6,865 nucleotides of DNA from B1SED10-16 sp046498365 (GCA_046498365.1 JAWOAV010000106.1:1-6865), one strand, 5' to 3'. Positions 1 to 6,628 are shown, numbered from the stretch's first letter. Numbers and translations are program-made. Notes: generated by a model from the letters alone, not told the origin.

Positions 1-927
1 AGTATTCTCTATAAATCCACCCCGGATGATGTCAAGTTCATCATGATCGATCCCAAGCGCATCGAGCTGTCCATATATGACGGCATCCCCCATTTGATCG
101 CACCGGTTGTGACGGATATGAAAAAGGCGACAAACGCGCTGTTCTGGGCGGTCCGGGAAATGGAGCGTCGCTACAAGCTTCTTTCCGAAAAAAAAGTGCG
201 CAATATCCGGCAGTACAACGCAAAAATTGAAAAAGAGCCCTCCCCCCCCAAGGAGGGCGAACCCCCGGAAAAGATCCCGTATATTGTGGTCGTCATTGAT
301 GAGCTTGCAGACCTCATGATGGTATCCTCGCGCGATGTCGAGGTCGGTCTCACCCGCCTTGCCCAGATGGCAAGGGCGGCCGGCATTCATTTGATTATCG
401 CCACCCAGCGCCCCTCGGTGGACGTATTAACCGGGCTTATCAAGGCGAACTTTCCCACCCGGCTGTCCTTCCAGGTATCTTCGAAAACGGATTCCCGGAC
501 GATTATCGACGCCAACGGCGCGGAAGCGTTGCTGGGAAACGGCGACATGCTGTTCCTGCCGCCCGGAACGGCAAAACTGCAGCGGATTCATGGCGCATAC
601 GTCTCCGAAGACGAGGTGAGCCGAATCATCGAATTTTTAAAATCCCAGAAAACGCCGGAGTATGATCATGATATCGTGGAGGCAAAGGGGCCTGACAAAG
701 AGGAAGACGATGACAAAGACTATGATGAACGCTACGACGAGGCCATCGCACTGGTGACAAAAACCGGCCAGGCATCTATATCCATGGTTCAGCGGCACTT
801 GCGGATCGGTTACAACCGGGCGGCGAGAATCATTGAAACCATGGAAGCGGAAGGCATCGTCGGGCCTTCGGACGGGGTCAAGCCCCGGGAAATACTGGCA
901 AGGCGGGACTATGACGACATGTCCTGA
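1..927 (+). CDS. ftsK: DNA translocase FtsK/SpoIIIE, C-terminal part (5' end outside window)
   Basis: The reading frame is already open at base 1, so the 308 visible residues are the C-terminal part of a protein usually about 700-850 residues long. FtsK is a membrane-anchored hexameric ATPase that pumps chromosomal DNA through the division septum and helps resolve chromosome dimers. Visible motor-domain landmarks are the FIMIDPKRIELSIYDGIPHL segment (about residues 13-32), Walker B at about 94-102 (IVVVIDELAD), and the conserved stretches LIIATQRPSVDVLTG (about 131-145) and ANGAEALLGNGDML (about 171-184). The Walker A loop and membrane segments lie upstream of the window. A short proline/glutamate-rich insert precedes Walker B. 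An acidic linker (about 220-245) leads into the winged-helix gamma domain (about 247-300), which in the family reads KOPS sequences and, where present, contacts XerD. The frame is intact through an A8 run (188-195) and a C8 run (242-249). Confidence 0.97.
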   Translation, partial: SILYKSTPDDVKFIMIDPKRIELSIYDGIPHLIAPVVTDMKKATNALFWAVREMERRYKLLSEKKVRNIRQYNAKIEKEPSPPKEGEPPEKIPYIVVVIDELADLMMVSSRDVEVGLTRLAQMARAAGIHLIIATQRPSVDVLTGLIKANFPTRLSFQVSSKTDSRTIIDANGAEALLGNGDMLFLPPGTAKLQRIHGAYVSEDEVSRIIEFLKSQKTPEYDHDIVEAKGPDKEEDDDKDYDERYDEAIALVTKTGQASISMVQRHLRIGYNRAARIIETMEAEGIVGPSDGVKPREILARRDYDDMS

Positions 928-958
928 CGGGGCGGGCACATGCCGGGAAAGGCGCTCA

Positions 959-1609
959 ATGAATATTGATGAAACGACAATTGATTCGGTAAAGGGGTTT
1001 CTGGACAAAGACGAGGGGATGCGTCTCTATCATCTTGCGGCGGAAATCTCCGGAAACGCCCCCTGCCTGGAGATCGGTTCCTATTGCGGGAAGTCCACCC
1101 TTTACTTGGGTGCCGGCTGCCGAAAGAACAACAGCATCCTGTTTTCCATTGACCATCACCGGGGCTCGGAAGAACAACAGCCCGGCGAAGGGTATTTCGA
1201 TCCGGAAACATATGATATGGCCGCCGGATCCATGAATACGTTCCCTCTTTTCCGGAAAACGCTGGCAAAGGGGGGGCTGGAGGATACGGTGGTACCCCTT
1301 GTCACCCGGTCATCCGTGGCAGCCCGCATGTGGGCGACGCCGTTGGGCCTTGTTTTTATCGACGGCGGGCATACCTATGACGCCGCCTTTACGGATTACT
1401 GCAATTGGTCCCGGCATATCATTCCTGGAGGGTACCTGCTCATCCACGATATATTCCAACGTCCCGAAGAAGGGGGGCAGGCCCCTCATTATATCTACCG
1501 ACTGGCCATTGCGTCCGGATTTTTCGACGTGATGCCCATGACCGGGACGCTGGGCGTTTTACGGCGCCGTGAATGCGGCAGGATGCCCGATACTCTCCCG
1601 GACGTTTAA
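959..1609 (+). CDS. Class I SAM-dependent methyltransferase (Methyltransf_24-like)
   Basis: A 216-residue cytoplasmic protein with a Rossmann methyltransferase fold. Motif I is CLEIGSYCGKST (residues 36-47), an acidic SAM-ribose contact is likely at D65 in LFSID, and FIDGGHTYDAAFTDY (133-147) followed by GGYLLIHD (157-164) is the signature of the Methyltransf_24 type. Members of this type are often found among glycan, O-antigen or small-molecule methyltransferases, but the substrate here cannot be read from sequence. The frame is open further upstream into ftsK. I chose the ATG at 959 because a purine-rich GGGAAAGG lies just in front of it and because upstream starts would overlap ftsK and add unrelated residues. 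The gene starts 31 bp after ftsK on the same strand, so it may be cotranscribed. It ends tail to tail with the dehydrogenase gene, overlapping it by 4 bp with no room for a separate terminator. Confidence 0.88.
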   Translation: MNIDETTIDSVKGFLDKDEGMRLYHLAAEISGNAPCLEIGSYCGKSTLYLGAGCRKNNSILFSIDHHRGSEEQQPGEGYFDPETYDMAAGSMNTFPLFRKTLAKGGLEDTVVPLVTRSSVAARMWATPLGLVFIDGGHTYDAAFTDYCNWSRHIIPGGYLLIHDIFQRPEEGGQAPHYIYRLAIASGFFDVMPMTGTLGVLRRRECGRMPDTLPDV

Positions 1610-2787
1610 TTGGCCGAAGACTGTCTTCGCGTCAATCGCAGTATCTTGTCGTCCCCGTCACGGGGGGATCCGCGTCCGTCCCGGTTGCTTGTCAATACAT
1701 ACAGCGCATCGTCCGGGCCGGTCACCGCATCGCGCAGCCTGCCGTAGGTTCCTTCAAACCAGTCGCTTGCAAACAGGCGGTCAATGCGCTTGACATCGTA
1801 CGAGTCACCTGCCGGTTCCACATTGATGCGCACAAGGGCCTCGCTTCGCAGGGTCGCTACATATAGTGCGTTATTCCAGAAAGCCATACCGGATGGCGGT
1901 GTCGCCCGCGGCCACATGATAATGGGGTCAATATACGGATCCACACCGGCATCCCCCAGAACAAGGGGCCAGCCGTAATTGCCGCCTTTTTTGATGACAT
2001 TGATGATATCCTTGTCCCGTAAACCGTATTCACCGGAAGGGCCGTGCTCGGATGAAAAGAGATCGCCGGTTTCGGGATGCCACGCGATTCCCTGCGGGTT
2101 TCGGTGGCCGAGCGAATAGACCGGCGAGCCCTCAAAGGGGTTATCCTCCGGGATGCCTCCCCCGGGCGTAAAGCGAAGGATTTTGCCCCCCAGGTTGTCC
2201 CTTTCCTGGGCGATTTCGGCTTCCCAGGTGTCGCCGGTGCAGACATAGAGCATGCCGTCCGGGCCGAATGCAATGCGTCCGCCGTCATGTACGCGATTCC
2301 CTGGAATCTGTTCCACGATGACCCGGTCAAATGACAGTGTTTCGCCGGTATCGCTGTACCGGCCGACCCGGTTAAACAGGGTGCCGTCTTCCTGGTAGGT
2401 ATACATGACATACAGGTATGGCGGGTCGGGGTAATCGGGATGCTTCGCGATCCCCAGGAGTCCGCCTTCCCCCCTATGTTCAACCGCATCGATTGTTTTA
2501 TACGGGGCATCGCGGAGGTGTCCGTTTTCAATCAGGCGGATGGCGCCGGGCCGCTCCGTAACAAGGGCCTTGTCATCGGTAAGGAAAACCAGCGACCAGG
2601 GGATCTCAAGCCCTTGAACCCACGGCTCGACCGTGTAATTTTCAGGCGCTGCAATAAAATTGTCTTCGACACGCTGCGGTGGATCACCGACAATGGGCGT
2701 GTCTTCTGCAAAAAGGTTGTCGCCGCCCGTGTTGCATGATACGGCCAACAACAAAATGAATAAGCAGGCGAATATTCTTTTGCGCAT
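1606..2787 (-). CDS. PQQ-dependent sugar/aldose dehydrogenase family lipoprotein (GSDH, YliI/Asd-like)
   Basis: A 393-residue protein predicted to be exported and lipid-anchored. MRKRIF is followed by a hydrophobic segment and a lipobox-like LAVSC with Cys18 as the acylation site, then an acidic, loosely conserved spacer. From about residue 52 it is a six-bladed beta-propeller of the GSDH family. Recognisable blocks are IPWSLVFL (62-69), GEGGLLGIAKHPDY (106-119), VHDGGRIAFGPDG (166-178), SLGHRNPQGIAWHP (225-238), EHGPSGEYG (247-255) and KKGGNYGWP (266-274). In characterised soluble glucose dehydrogenases the equivalents of His167 and Arg229 act in catalysis and PQQ binding; both are present here. 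The expected reaction is periplasmic oxidation of an aldose to its lactone, but family members differ in substrate and some have no proven one. No PQQ synthesis gene is in the window. The gene lies 79 bp downstream of the zinc-ribbon gene on the same strand, and they are probably one transcript. Confidence 0.9.
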   Translation of the reverse strand: MRKRIFACLFILLLAVSCNTGGDNLFAEDTPIVGDPPQRVEDNFIAAPENYTVEPWVQGLEIPWSLVFLTDDKALVTERPGAIRLIENGHLRDAPYKTIDAVEHRGEGGLLGIAKHPDYPDPPYLYVMYTYQEDGTLFNRVGRYSDTGETLSFDRVIVEQIPGNRVHDGGRIAFGPDGMLYVCTGDTWEAEIAQERDNLGGKILRFTPGGGIPEDNPFEGSPVYSLGHRNPQGIAWHPETGDLFSSEHGPSGEYGLRDKDIINVIKKGGNYGWPLVLGDAGVDPYIDPIIMWPRATPPSGMAFWNNALYVATLRSEALVRINVEPAGDSYDVKRIDRLFASDWFEGTYGRLRDAVTGPDDALYVLTSNRDGRGSPRDGDDKILRLTRRQSSAN

Positions 2788-2794
2788 TGCCATA

Positions 2795-2800
2795 CCTCTT
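2795..2800 (-). promoter_or_regulatory. Ribosome binding site fixing the dehydrogenase start
   Basis: AAGAGG on the minus strand lies 7 nt before the ATG at 2787 (MRKRIF). It is only 1 nt before the alternative in-frame ATG at 2793 (MAMRKRIF). Normal spacing therefore favours 2787. The frame stays open to 2853, but those upstream residues are polar and would spoil the lipoprotein signal peptide. Confidence 0.7.
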
Positions 2801-2866
2801 TGTTGCAGGTGTTCAGGTACATCCGTTATTTGTCGGCGGGTACAATCCGGCAATCGGGCTGCCGCA

Positions 2867-3136
2867 TCACCGGCTGCAGGTATACCCGTAAAAATGATGG
2901 TAGCAGAAGCCTTCCGGGTCCGACCATTTCATTTCGGTGTCTGCCATGCATTGACCAATCATTTGCCTGGATTTTTCCGCGTAGTCGGGCCTTTTTTCTT
3001 CCTCGCGCTTGCAGGCCATGCATATGGGCTGATGGTCATATACCGATAAAATCCGCTGGTCATCGACGCCAAGATTTTTCCGGCAGCGCGGGCATGACAG
3101 TGCGCATTGCAAGGAATCTTCCCACTTGTCCGTCAT
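2867..3136 (-). CDS. Small cysteine-rich zinc-ribbon-like protein, function unknown
   Basis: An 89-residue hydrophilic protein with no signal peptide or membrane segment. It has eight cysteines. The pairs CPRC (15-18) and CMAC (39-42), about 20 residues apart, form a typical four-cysteine zinc-ribbon or rubredoxin-like metal knuckle. Further cysteines are at 11, 63, 78 and 87, and there is a histidine pair at 80-81, so a second metal or redox site is possible. The middle is highly charged (KREEEKRPDYAEK, 43-55). The coding call rests on the paired CxxC motifs, on a near-perfect AGGAGGTG in front of the ATG, and on its position 79 bp upstream of the dehydrogenase gene in the same direction. 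I do not recognise a named family. It could be a metal-binding regulator, a protein-protein adaptor, or a metal-storage protein. Confidence 0.75.
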   Translation of the reverse strand: MTDKWEDSLQCALSCPRCRKNLGVDDQRILSVYDHQPICMACKREEEKRPDYAEKSRQMIGQCMADTEMKWSDPEGFCYHHFYGYTCSR

Positions 3137-3140
3137 ATGC

Positions 3141-3148
3141 CACCTCCT
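3141..3148 (-). promoter_or_regulatory. Strong ribosome binding site of the zinc-ribbon gene
   Basis: AGGAGGTG on the minus strand. The AGGAGG core ends 6 nt before the ATG at 3136. It is the best Shine-Dalgarno match in the window and is a main reason for accepting this short ORF as a gene. Confidence 0.8.
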
Positions 3149-3263
3149 CTGGTTACAATCACTTTCAACAAAGCGCCTTTATACCAATAACTGCCGCATA
3201 ATCCGGCGTACGGCAAGGCGTCGGCTGATTCATTTCCATTCGGTGCGACGCGTATATACCCTA

Positions 3264-3291
3264 ATCATAACGGTCATTTTGCAATCTTCAA
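3264..3291 (-). promoter_or_regulatory. Candidate sigma70-type promoter for the zinc-ribbon/dehydrogenase pair
   Basis: On the minus strand a TTGAAG hexamer (3286-3291; 4 of 6 to the consensus) is followed after 16 nt by TATGAT (3264-3269; 5 of 6). It faces the zinc-ribbon gene and would give a leader of roughly 120 nt. This is a consensus match only; chance matches of this quality are common. Confidence 0.3.
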
Positions 3292-3459
3292 GCAATTCGG
3301 GGGAACTTGCGTCAACGCGCTCGCAGGGGAACGATCCTGTGGCTGCCTTTTCGGTTTCGGGACGGGGGTCGTATCGGGGTCGGCTTTGGCGGGATAAAAC
3401 GCTTTTTGGAAAGCCGTCAAGGCTGGCTTCAACAGTTATCACATGGCTCTATGCATATT

Positions 3460-4176
3460 CTACTGGTTTGATTTCGTGAAATACGCCACAAAACTCTTGC
3501 CCATAACCGGGTTTAAGGCGAAATCGATTGCACGCGTCCATCTCGGTTTTTCCATAATGTCCCACGTCAAAAACCGGTTATACAGGGCAACGGGCAGGGC
3601 GGTCTCGTTTTCCGGCCCCACGAGGCACTTGAGCCACCAGTAGGGGGTATGGATGCTGTGCGAATGGTGGGAAAATCGTTTTTTAAGGCCGAGGCTTTCA
3701 AAAAGGCCGATTATTTCTTTTTTTTTGTAGATTCGTATGTGCCCCCCCCTGGTATTGCAATAGGCAGCAGAGAGCGTCCAGCAGATCTTTTCCGGGAAAA
3801 AACGCGGCACGCTGACAGTAAGGGTTCCCCCGGGTTTCAATACCCGGAACAACTCTTTGGCGGCGCTTTGATCGTCGGGGATATGTTCCAGCACCTCGGA
3901 GCATATCACGTGGTCAAAGGCAGTATCGGCAAAGGGAAGTGCGGTGATGTCCGCCGCCGAAAGGCCCCAGCTTCCCCGAAGTTTACCGCCGTAGGCTTCA
4001 TGAACGAAGATATTGGTTTTCGCCTGGAGCAAATCTTCGATATTGATATCCGCACCGACGACCTTTGCTTCGTAGCCGGCGCATGCGCCGCTTACGTGCC
4101 GCCCGGGACCGCATCCCATGTCGAGGATCCGGTCGCCGGGGGATATATTCAGCCGTTTGTAATCAATGGTAATCAC
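3460..4176 (-). CDS. Class I SAM-dependent methyltransferase (Methyltransf_11-like)
   Basis: A 238-residue cytoplasmic protein. Motif I is ILDMGCGPGRHV (17-28), with the acidic SAM contact D43 in GADI. The Methyltransf_11 core continues as DITALPFADTAFDHVICSEV (76-95), LEHIP (96-100) and LKPGGTLTVSVP (113-124). The C-terminal part (125-238) is rich in aromatic and basic residues and presumably shapes the acceptor site; it gives no substrate. The start is a GTG, not ATG. It overlaps the 3' end of the glycosyltransferase gene by 14 bp and has AGGTGA 3 nt before it, so translational coupling is likely. The pairing suggests methylation of a sugar or lipid-linked glycan made by the neighbour; that is inference. 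The gene contains a G8 tract (3742-3749) and an A9 tract (3718-3726) on its coding strand, 15 bp apart, with the frame intact through both. Confidence 0.9.
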   Translation of the reverse strand: MITIDYKRLNISPGDRILDMGCGPGRHVSGACAGYEAKVVGADINIEDLLQAKTNIFVHEAYGGKLRGSWGLSAADITALPFADTAFDHVICSEVLEHIPDDQSAAKELFRVLKPGGTLTVSVPRFFPEKICWTLSAAYCNTRGGHIRIYKKKEIIGLFESLGLKKRFSHHSHSIHTPYWWLKCLVGPENETALPVALYNRFLTWDIMEKPRWTRAIDFALNPVMGKSFVAYFTKSNQ

Positions 4177-5470
4177 GTATCACCTTTCTGTATGCAGCTA
4201 CCGTGTTCTGGGCCGCGGCATCCCAGGTGAGGTGCTTCTGCACCCTTTCGTAGCCGGCCCTGCCGAGTTCGTCCGCAAGATCCGGGTTGTCCAGCAACTT
4301 TTCGATGGCCTCTTTCAGGGCCGGGGCGTCCCCAGGGGGGACCAGGATGCCGGCATCGCCGACCACCTCCGGCAGTGCGCCGCCGGTGGTGCTGATGAGC
4401 GGGACCCCGCAGGCCATTGCTTCCCCTGCGGGCAGGCCGAACCCTTCATATATGGACGGCACGACGGCCATGGTGGCCCGGGCGTATTGCCGGACGAATT
4501 CCTCGTAGGAGATGCGGCCGGTAAAGGTGATCAGATGACCGATGCCCAGTGATCGTATGCGCCTTGCAACAATCGAGTTTTTTTTCGGTTTTCCGATGAC
4601 GACCAGGTGGATATCCCGGGTCTTTGCAATTTCAGCGATGGCAAAAAGCAGGTAATGAAGGCCTTTTAAAGGGGTGTCCGCGCTGTTTGTCACCATGATC
4701 CGGTTCTTTTCCCGCTCGATGCCGGGAAAGGGGTAGAACAGGTTCGTGTTGATGCCGTTGGGTATAATGGAAAAGCGGTTTTCCGCCAGCTTGAATTCGC
4801 GGCAGATGTCATTCCTGGCGCAGCTGGAGACCGTTATGAAGTGGGGGATCGTCCGGGATACGCGCTTCTGCATATCCAGAAACGAGTACCAGCGGAGATG
4901 CTTGAGTTTTCGCCAGAACGCGGTTTCGGTTTTTACGGCAATGTCGCAGTCGACCGTAATGGGATGGTGAATCGTGGCAATGGTCGGAATTTTGCGTTTT
5001 ACGGCCCACAGGCCGTAGGAGAGGCTCTGGTTGTCATGGATGATATCGTAGCGGTCCAAGCGCTTTTTCAGGTACTGCCAGGACCGAAGCCCGAAGGTGT
5101 ATGGCTCCGGAAACCCCATGGTGGAGGTGCCCAGCCATTCGACGAGGTTCGTCATGTCTGAAAGCTCTGCCGCCGCAGGCATCCGAAAGAGGTTTTCGGC
5201 ATTATACAGGTCCAGACTTGGAATTTTTACCAGGTTCACGCCGTCGGAGAGTTCCGGGTAGGGCTGGCCGGAAAGTACGTCCACCCGGTGCCCCAGCGAT
5301 GTCAACGCCAGGCTCAGGTTCCGGACATACCCCCCCTGGCCGCCGCAGTGGGGGTTGCTCCGGTAGCTGAGCAGGCATATGCGCAATGGTTTTTCCGTGT
5401 TGGGGGTCATGTGTTCCGCAATGTTTTCCGGGATGGATATCAAATGTTTCAAATACGCTGACGGCGTCAT
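4163..5470 (-). CDS. Family 4 glycosyltransferase (GT-B fold)
   Basis: A 435-residue protein from the chosen start. The N-terminal Rossmann half has RICLLSYRSNPHCGGQGGYV (30-49), whose GGQGG loop (43-47) is typical of GT4 donor/acceptor sites. A histidine pair in TIHHP (about 166-170) and SSCARND (about 215-221) follow. The C-terminal half carries IIPNGINTNLF (235-245), the E-x7-E motif in YEGFGLPAGEAMACG (E342 and E350), and the STTGGALPEVVGDAG block (360-374). Such retaining enzymes move a sugar from a nucleotide-sugar donor onto polysaccharide, lipopolysaccharide or another acceptor at the inner face of the membrane. The frame is open to 5680, but that part runs through the repeat-bearing spacer. 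The ATG at 5470 keeps a plausible helix (YLKHLISIPENIAEH); the ATG at 5410 is an alternative that starts 9 residues before the first beta strand. Neither has a strong ribosome binding site. It is transcribed away from pyrD. Confidence 0.92.
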   Translation of the reverse strand: MTPSAYLKHLISIPENIAEHMTPNTEKPLRICLLSYRSNPHCGGQGGYVRNLSLALTSLGHRVDVLSGQPYPELSDGVNLVKIPSLDLYNAENLFRMPAAAELSDMTNLVEWLGTSTMGFPEPYTFGLRSWQYLKKRLDRYDIIHDNQSLSYGLWAVKRKIPTIATIHHPITVDCDIAVKTETAFWRKLKHLRWYSFLDMQKRVSRTIPHFITVSSCARNDICREFKLAENRFSIIPNGINTNLFYPFPGIEREKNRIMVTNSADTPLKGLHYLLFAIAEIAKTRDIHLVVIGKPKKNSIVARRIRSLGIGHLITFTGRISYEEFVRQYARATMAVVPSIYEGFGLPAGEAMACGVPLISTTGGALPEVVGDAGILVPPGDAPALKEAIEKLLDNPDLADELGRAGYERVQKHLTWDAAAQNTVAAYRKVIRDYH

Positions 5471-5654
5471 TTCGTCAAGACGTTTTTGTTTTACAGATGG
5501 TACGTTGTAAGTTATAGGTTGTATGTTGTATGCGCCGTCCAAAGCGGAAGGCTTTAAAATAATTGCCCGCTTGGCAGCAATTTGCGATAAGCTGACTGGC
5601 GGTTTACTGTTTTGCTTACAACCTGCAACGTACAACCTACAACAAGGTTCCCGC
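5471..5654. promoter_or_regulatory. Divergent spacer between glycosyltransferase and pyrD, candidate pyrD promoter
   Basis: These 184 bp must carry promoters for both divergent genes. For pyrD, TTGCCC (5563-5568; 4 of 6) and GATAAG (5586-5591; 4 of 6) with a 17-nt spacer is the best pair I see on the + strand. It is weak. A small dyad AATTGC (5561-5566) / GCAATT (5577-5582) overlaps it and could be an operator or part of a hairpin. Another short hairpin, AAAGC-GGAAG-GCTTT, is at 5541-5555. No clear pair was found for the minus strand. The repeats flanking this core are listed separately. Confidence 0.3.
5501..5646. repeat. Inverted pair of 7-bp-period repeats flanking the divergent promoter region
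   Basis: The left side (5501-5528) is four heptads of the form TANGTTG: TACGTTG, TAAGTTA, TAGGTTG, TATGTTG. The right side (5619-5646) is the reverse complement form CAACNTA: CAACCTG, CAACGTA, CAACCTA, CAACAAG. As an inverted repeat, 5504-5530 pairs with 5617-5643 at 22 of 27 positions, enclosing 86 bp. The right arm runs directly into AAGG (5644-5647), which is the only ribosome-binding-like sequence in front of pyrD. Because the period has no stop codons, the frames of both flanking genes stay open through it. This could be a dispersed intergenic repeat, a multi-copy operator, or the base of a hairpin. Confidence 0.7.
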
Positions 5655-6605
5655 ATGCCACAATCAGTAAGGCCGCCCATACAATCAAACGAATCGCCAT
5701 TACAGGTCCAAATCGGCGCTATCCAAATGAAAAACCCGGTGATGACGGCGTCCGGGACCTTCGGCTACGGCGTTGAATTTTCCGGGCTCATGGATTTGAA
5801 CCGCCTGGGAGGAATCGTGGTCAAGGGGCTTTCGCTTGCACCGGTCCCCGGGAACCCGCCCCCCCGGATTGCGGAAACCGCCTGCGGCATGCTCAATGCC
5901 ATCGGTCTTGAAAATATCGGCGTCGAGGCGTTCGTGAAAGAAAAGCTGCCCGTTTTAAAAGGCTTCGACACCCCGGTGATCGCCAATATTTATGGTACAA
6001 GCGTTGACGAGTATGCCCGGCTTGCCCAAAAGATCGACGGCATTGACGGCATCGACGGTATTGAGGTCAACATTTCATGCCCGAACGTCAAGGCAGGAGG
6101 CGTCGCTTTCGGGACCGACCCGGAGATGGCGGCCCAGGTAGTTGCGGCGGTGAAAGCGCAGACCGGCAAAACCATTATCGTCAAGCTTTCCCCCAATGTC
6201 ACCAGCGTGGCCGGGATTGCACAAAGCGCGGAAGCAAGCGGGGCGGACGCGGTTTCTTTGATCAATACCATCACCGGCATGGCCATTGATGCCGAAACCC
6301 GGCGCCCGGTGCTGGGCAATATCACCGGGGGACTGTCCGGCCCCGCCATCAAACCCGTGGCGCTTCGCATGGTATGGGAGGTCGCACGGGCCGTTGCCAT
6401 TCCCGTAATCGGCATCGGCGGCATCATGACGGCTGCGGACGCCCTGGAATTCATCATTGCAGGCGCCACTGCCGTTCAGGTGGGAACGGCGACGTTCGTG
6501 AACCCGTCGGCCTGCATTGACATCATCGACGGCATGGCGGATTACCTCGCGCGCCACGAAATCTCGTGTATCCGGGAACTCACCGGTACCTTGTCGCTTG
6601 ATTGA
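5655..6605 (+). CDS. pyrD: Dihydroorotate dehydrogenase, class 1B catalytic subunit
   Basis: A 316-residue cytosolic FMN enzyme of de novo pyrimidine synthesis that oxidises dihydroorotate to orotate. Family blocks in order are KNPVMTASGTFGYG (26-39), GGIVVKGLS (52-60), NPPPRIAETACGMLNAIGL (67-85), NIYGTS (111-116), VNISCPNVKAGG (138-149) with catalytic-base Cys142 (cysteine marks class 1; class 2 has serine), VKLSPNVT (176-183), NTITGMAID (204-212), GGLSGPAIKP (225-234) and GIGGIMTAADALEF (253-266), then GTATFVNP (277-284). Class 1B enzymes normally pair with the iron-sulfur/FAD subunit PyrK, but no pyrK lies in the window. The ATG at 5655 is preceded by AAGG with 7-nt spacing and gives a normal family length with about 15 extra N-terminal residues. 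The frame stays open back to an ATG at 5523, but that segment runs through the repeat. A DGI triplet at 128-136 fills a normally variable loop without changing its length. Confidence 0.95.
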   Translation: MPQSVRPPIQSNESPLQVQIGAIQMKNPVMTASGTFGYGVEFSGLMDLNRLGGIVVKGLSLAPVPGNPPPRIAETACGMLNAIGLENIGVEAFVKEKLPVLKGFDTPVIANIYGTSVDEYARLAQKIDGIDGIDGIEVNISCPNVKAGGVAFGTDPEMAAQVVAAVKAQTGKTIIVKLSPNVTSVAGIAQSAEASGADAVSLINTITGMAIDAETRRPVLGNITGGLSGPAIKPVALRMVWEVARAVAIPVIGIGGIMTAADALEFIIAGATAVQVGTATFVNPSACIDIIDGMADYLARHEISCIRELTGTLSLD

Positions 6606-6628
6606 CCCCCTTCCCACAAAGCTTCGGA

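Larger units (their letters stand above)
3137..3459. other. 323-bp spacer without a convincing gene
   Basis: The stretch lies between the methyltransferase end and the zinc-ribbon start, both on the minus strand. It holds the ribosome binding site and candidate promoter listed separately. It also has an inverted repeat CGGCTTT (3381-3387) / AAAGCCG (3410-3416) with a 22-nt loop and no T-run, so it is a poor terminator candidate. A minus-strand GTG-started ORF of 70 codons (3230-3442) has no good ribosome binding site or recognisable domain and is not called. Confidence 0.6.

Noticed and set aside
833..958. Upstream extension of the first methyltransferase into ftsK
   Set aside because: The 42 extra residues overlap ftsK coding sequence in another frame and do not resemble methyltransferase sequence. 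The ATG at 959 has a purine-rich site in front.
1857..2531. 224-codon minus-strand ORF inside the dehydrogenase gene
   Set aside because: It is an out-of-frame shadow of the dehydrogenase, whose family motifs are clear in the other frame.
3381..3416. Inverted repeat CGGCTTT/AAAGCCG as a terminator of the glycosyltransferase-methyltransferase operon
   Set aside because: The stem is only 7 bp with a 22-nt loop and no T-run follows on either strand.
5523..5654. N-terminal extension of pyrD (44 residues)
   Set aside because: It is translated from the heptad repeat and spacer, and would make the protein unusually long. The ATG at 5655 fits the family.
6036..6062. Three tandem 9-bp units encoding DGI in pyrD, suggesting repeat expansion
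   Set aside because: From memory of the B. subtilis PyrD sequence, the distance to the catalytic VNISCPN motif appears the same. The loop is substituted rather than lengthened.
5990..6469. 159-codon minus-strand ORF opposite pyrD
   Set aside because: It is an antisense shadow with low-complexity Ala/Met/Pro/Ser composition, opposite a well-conserved gene.
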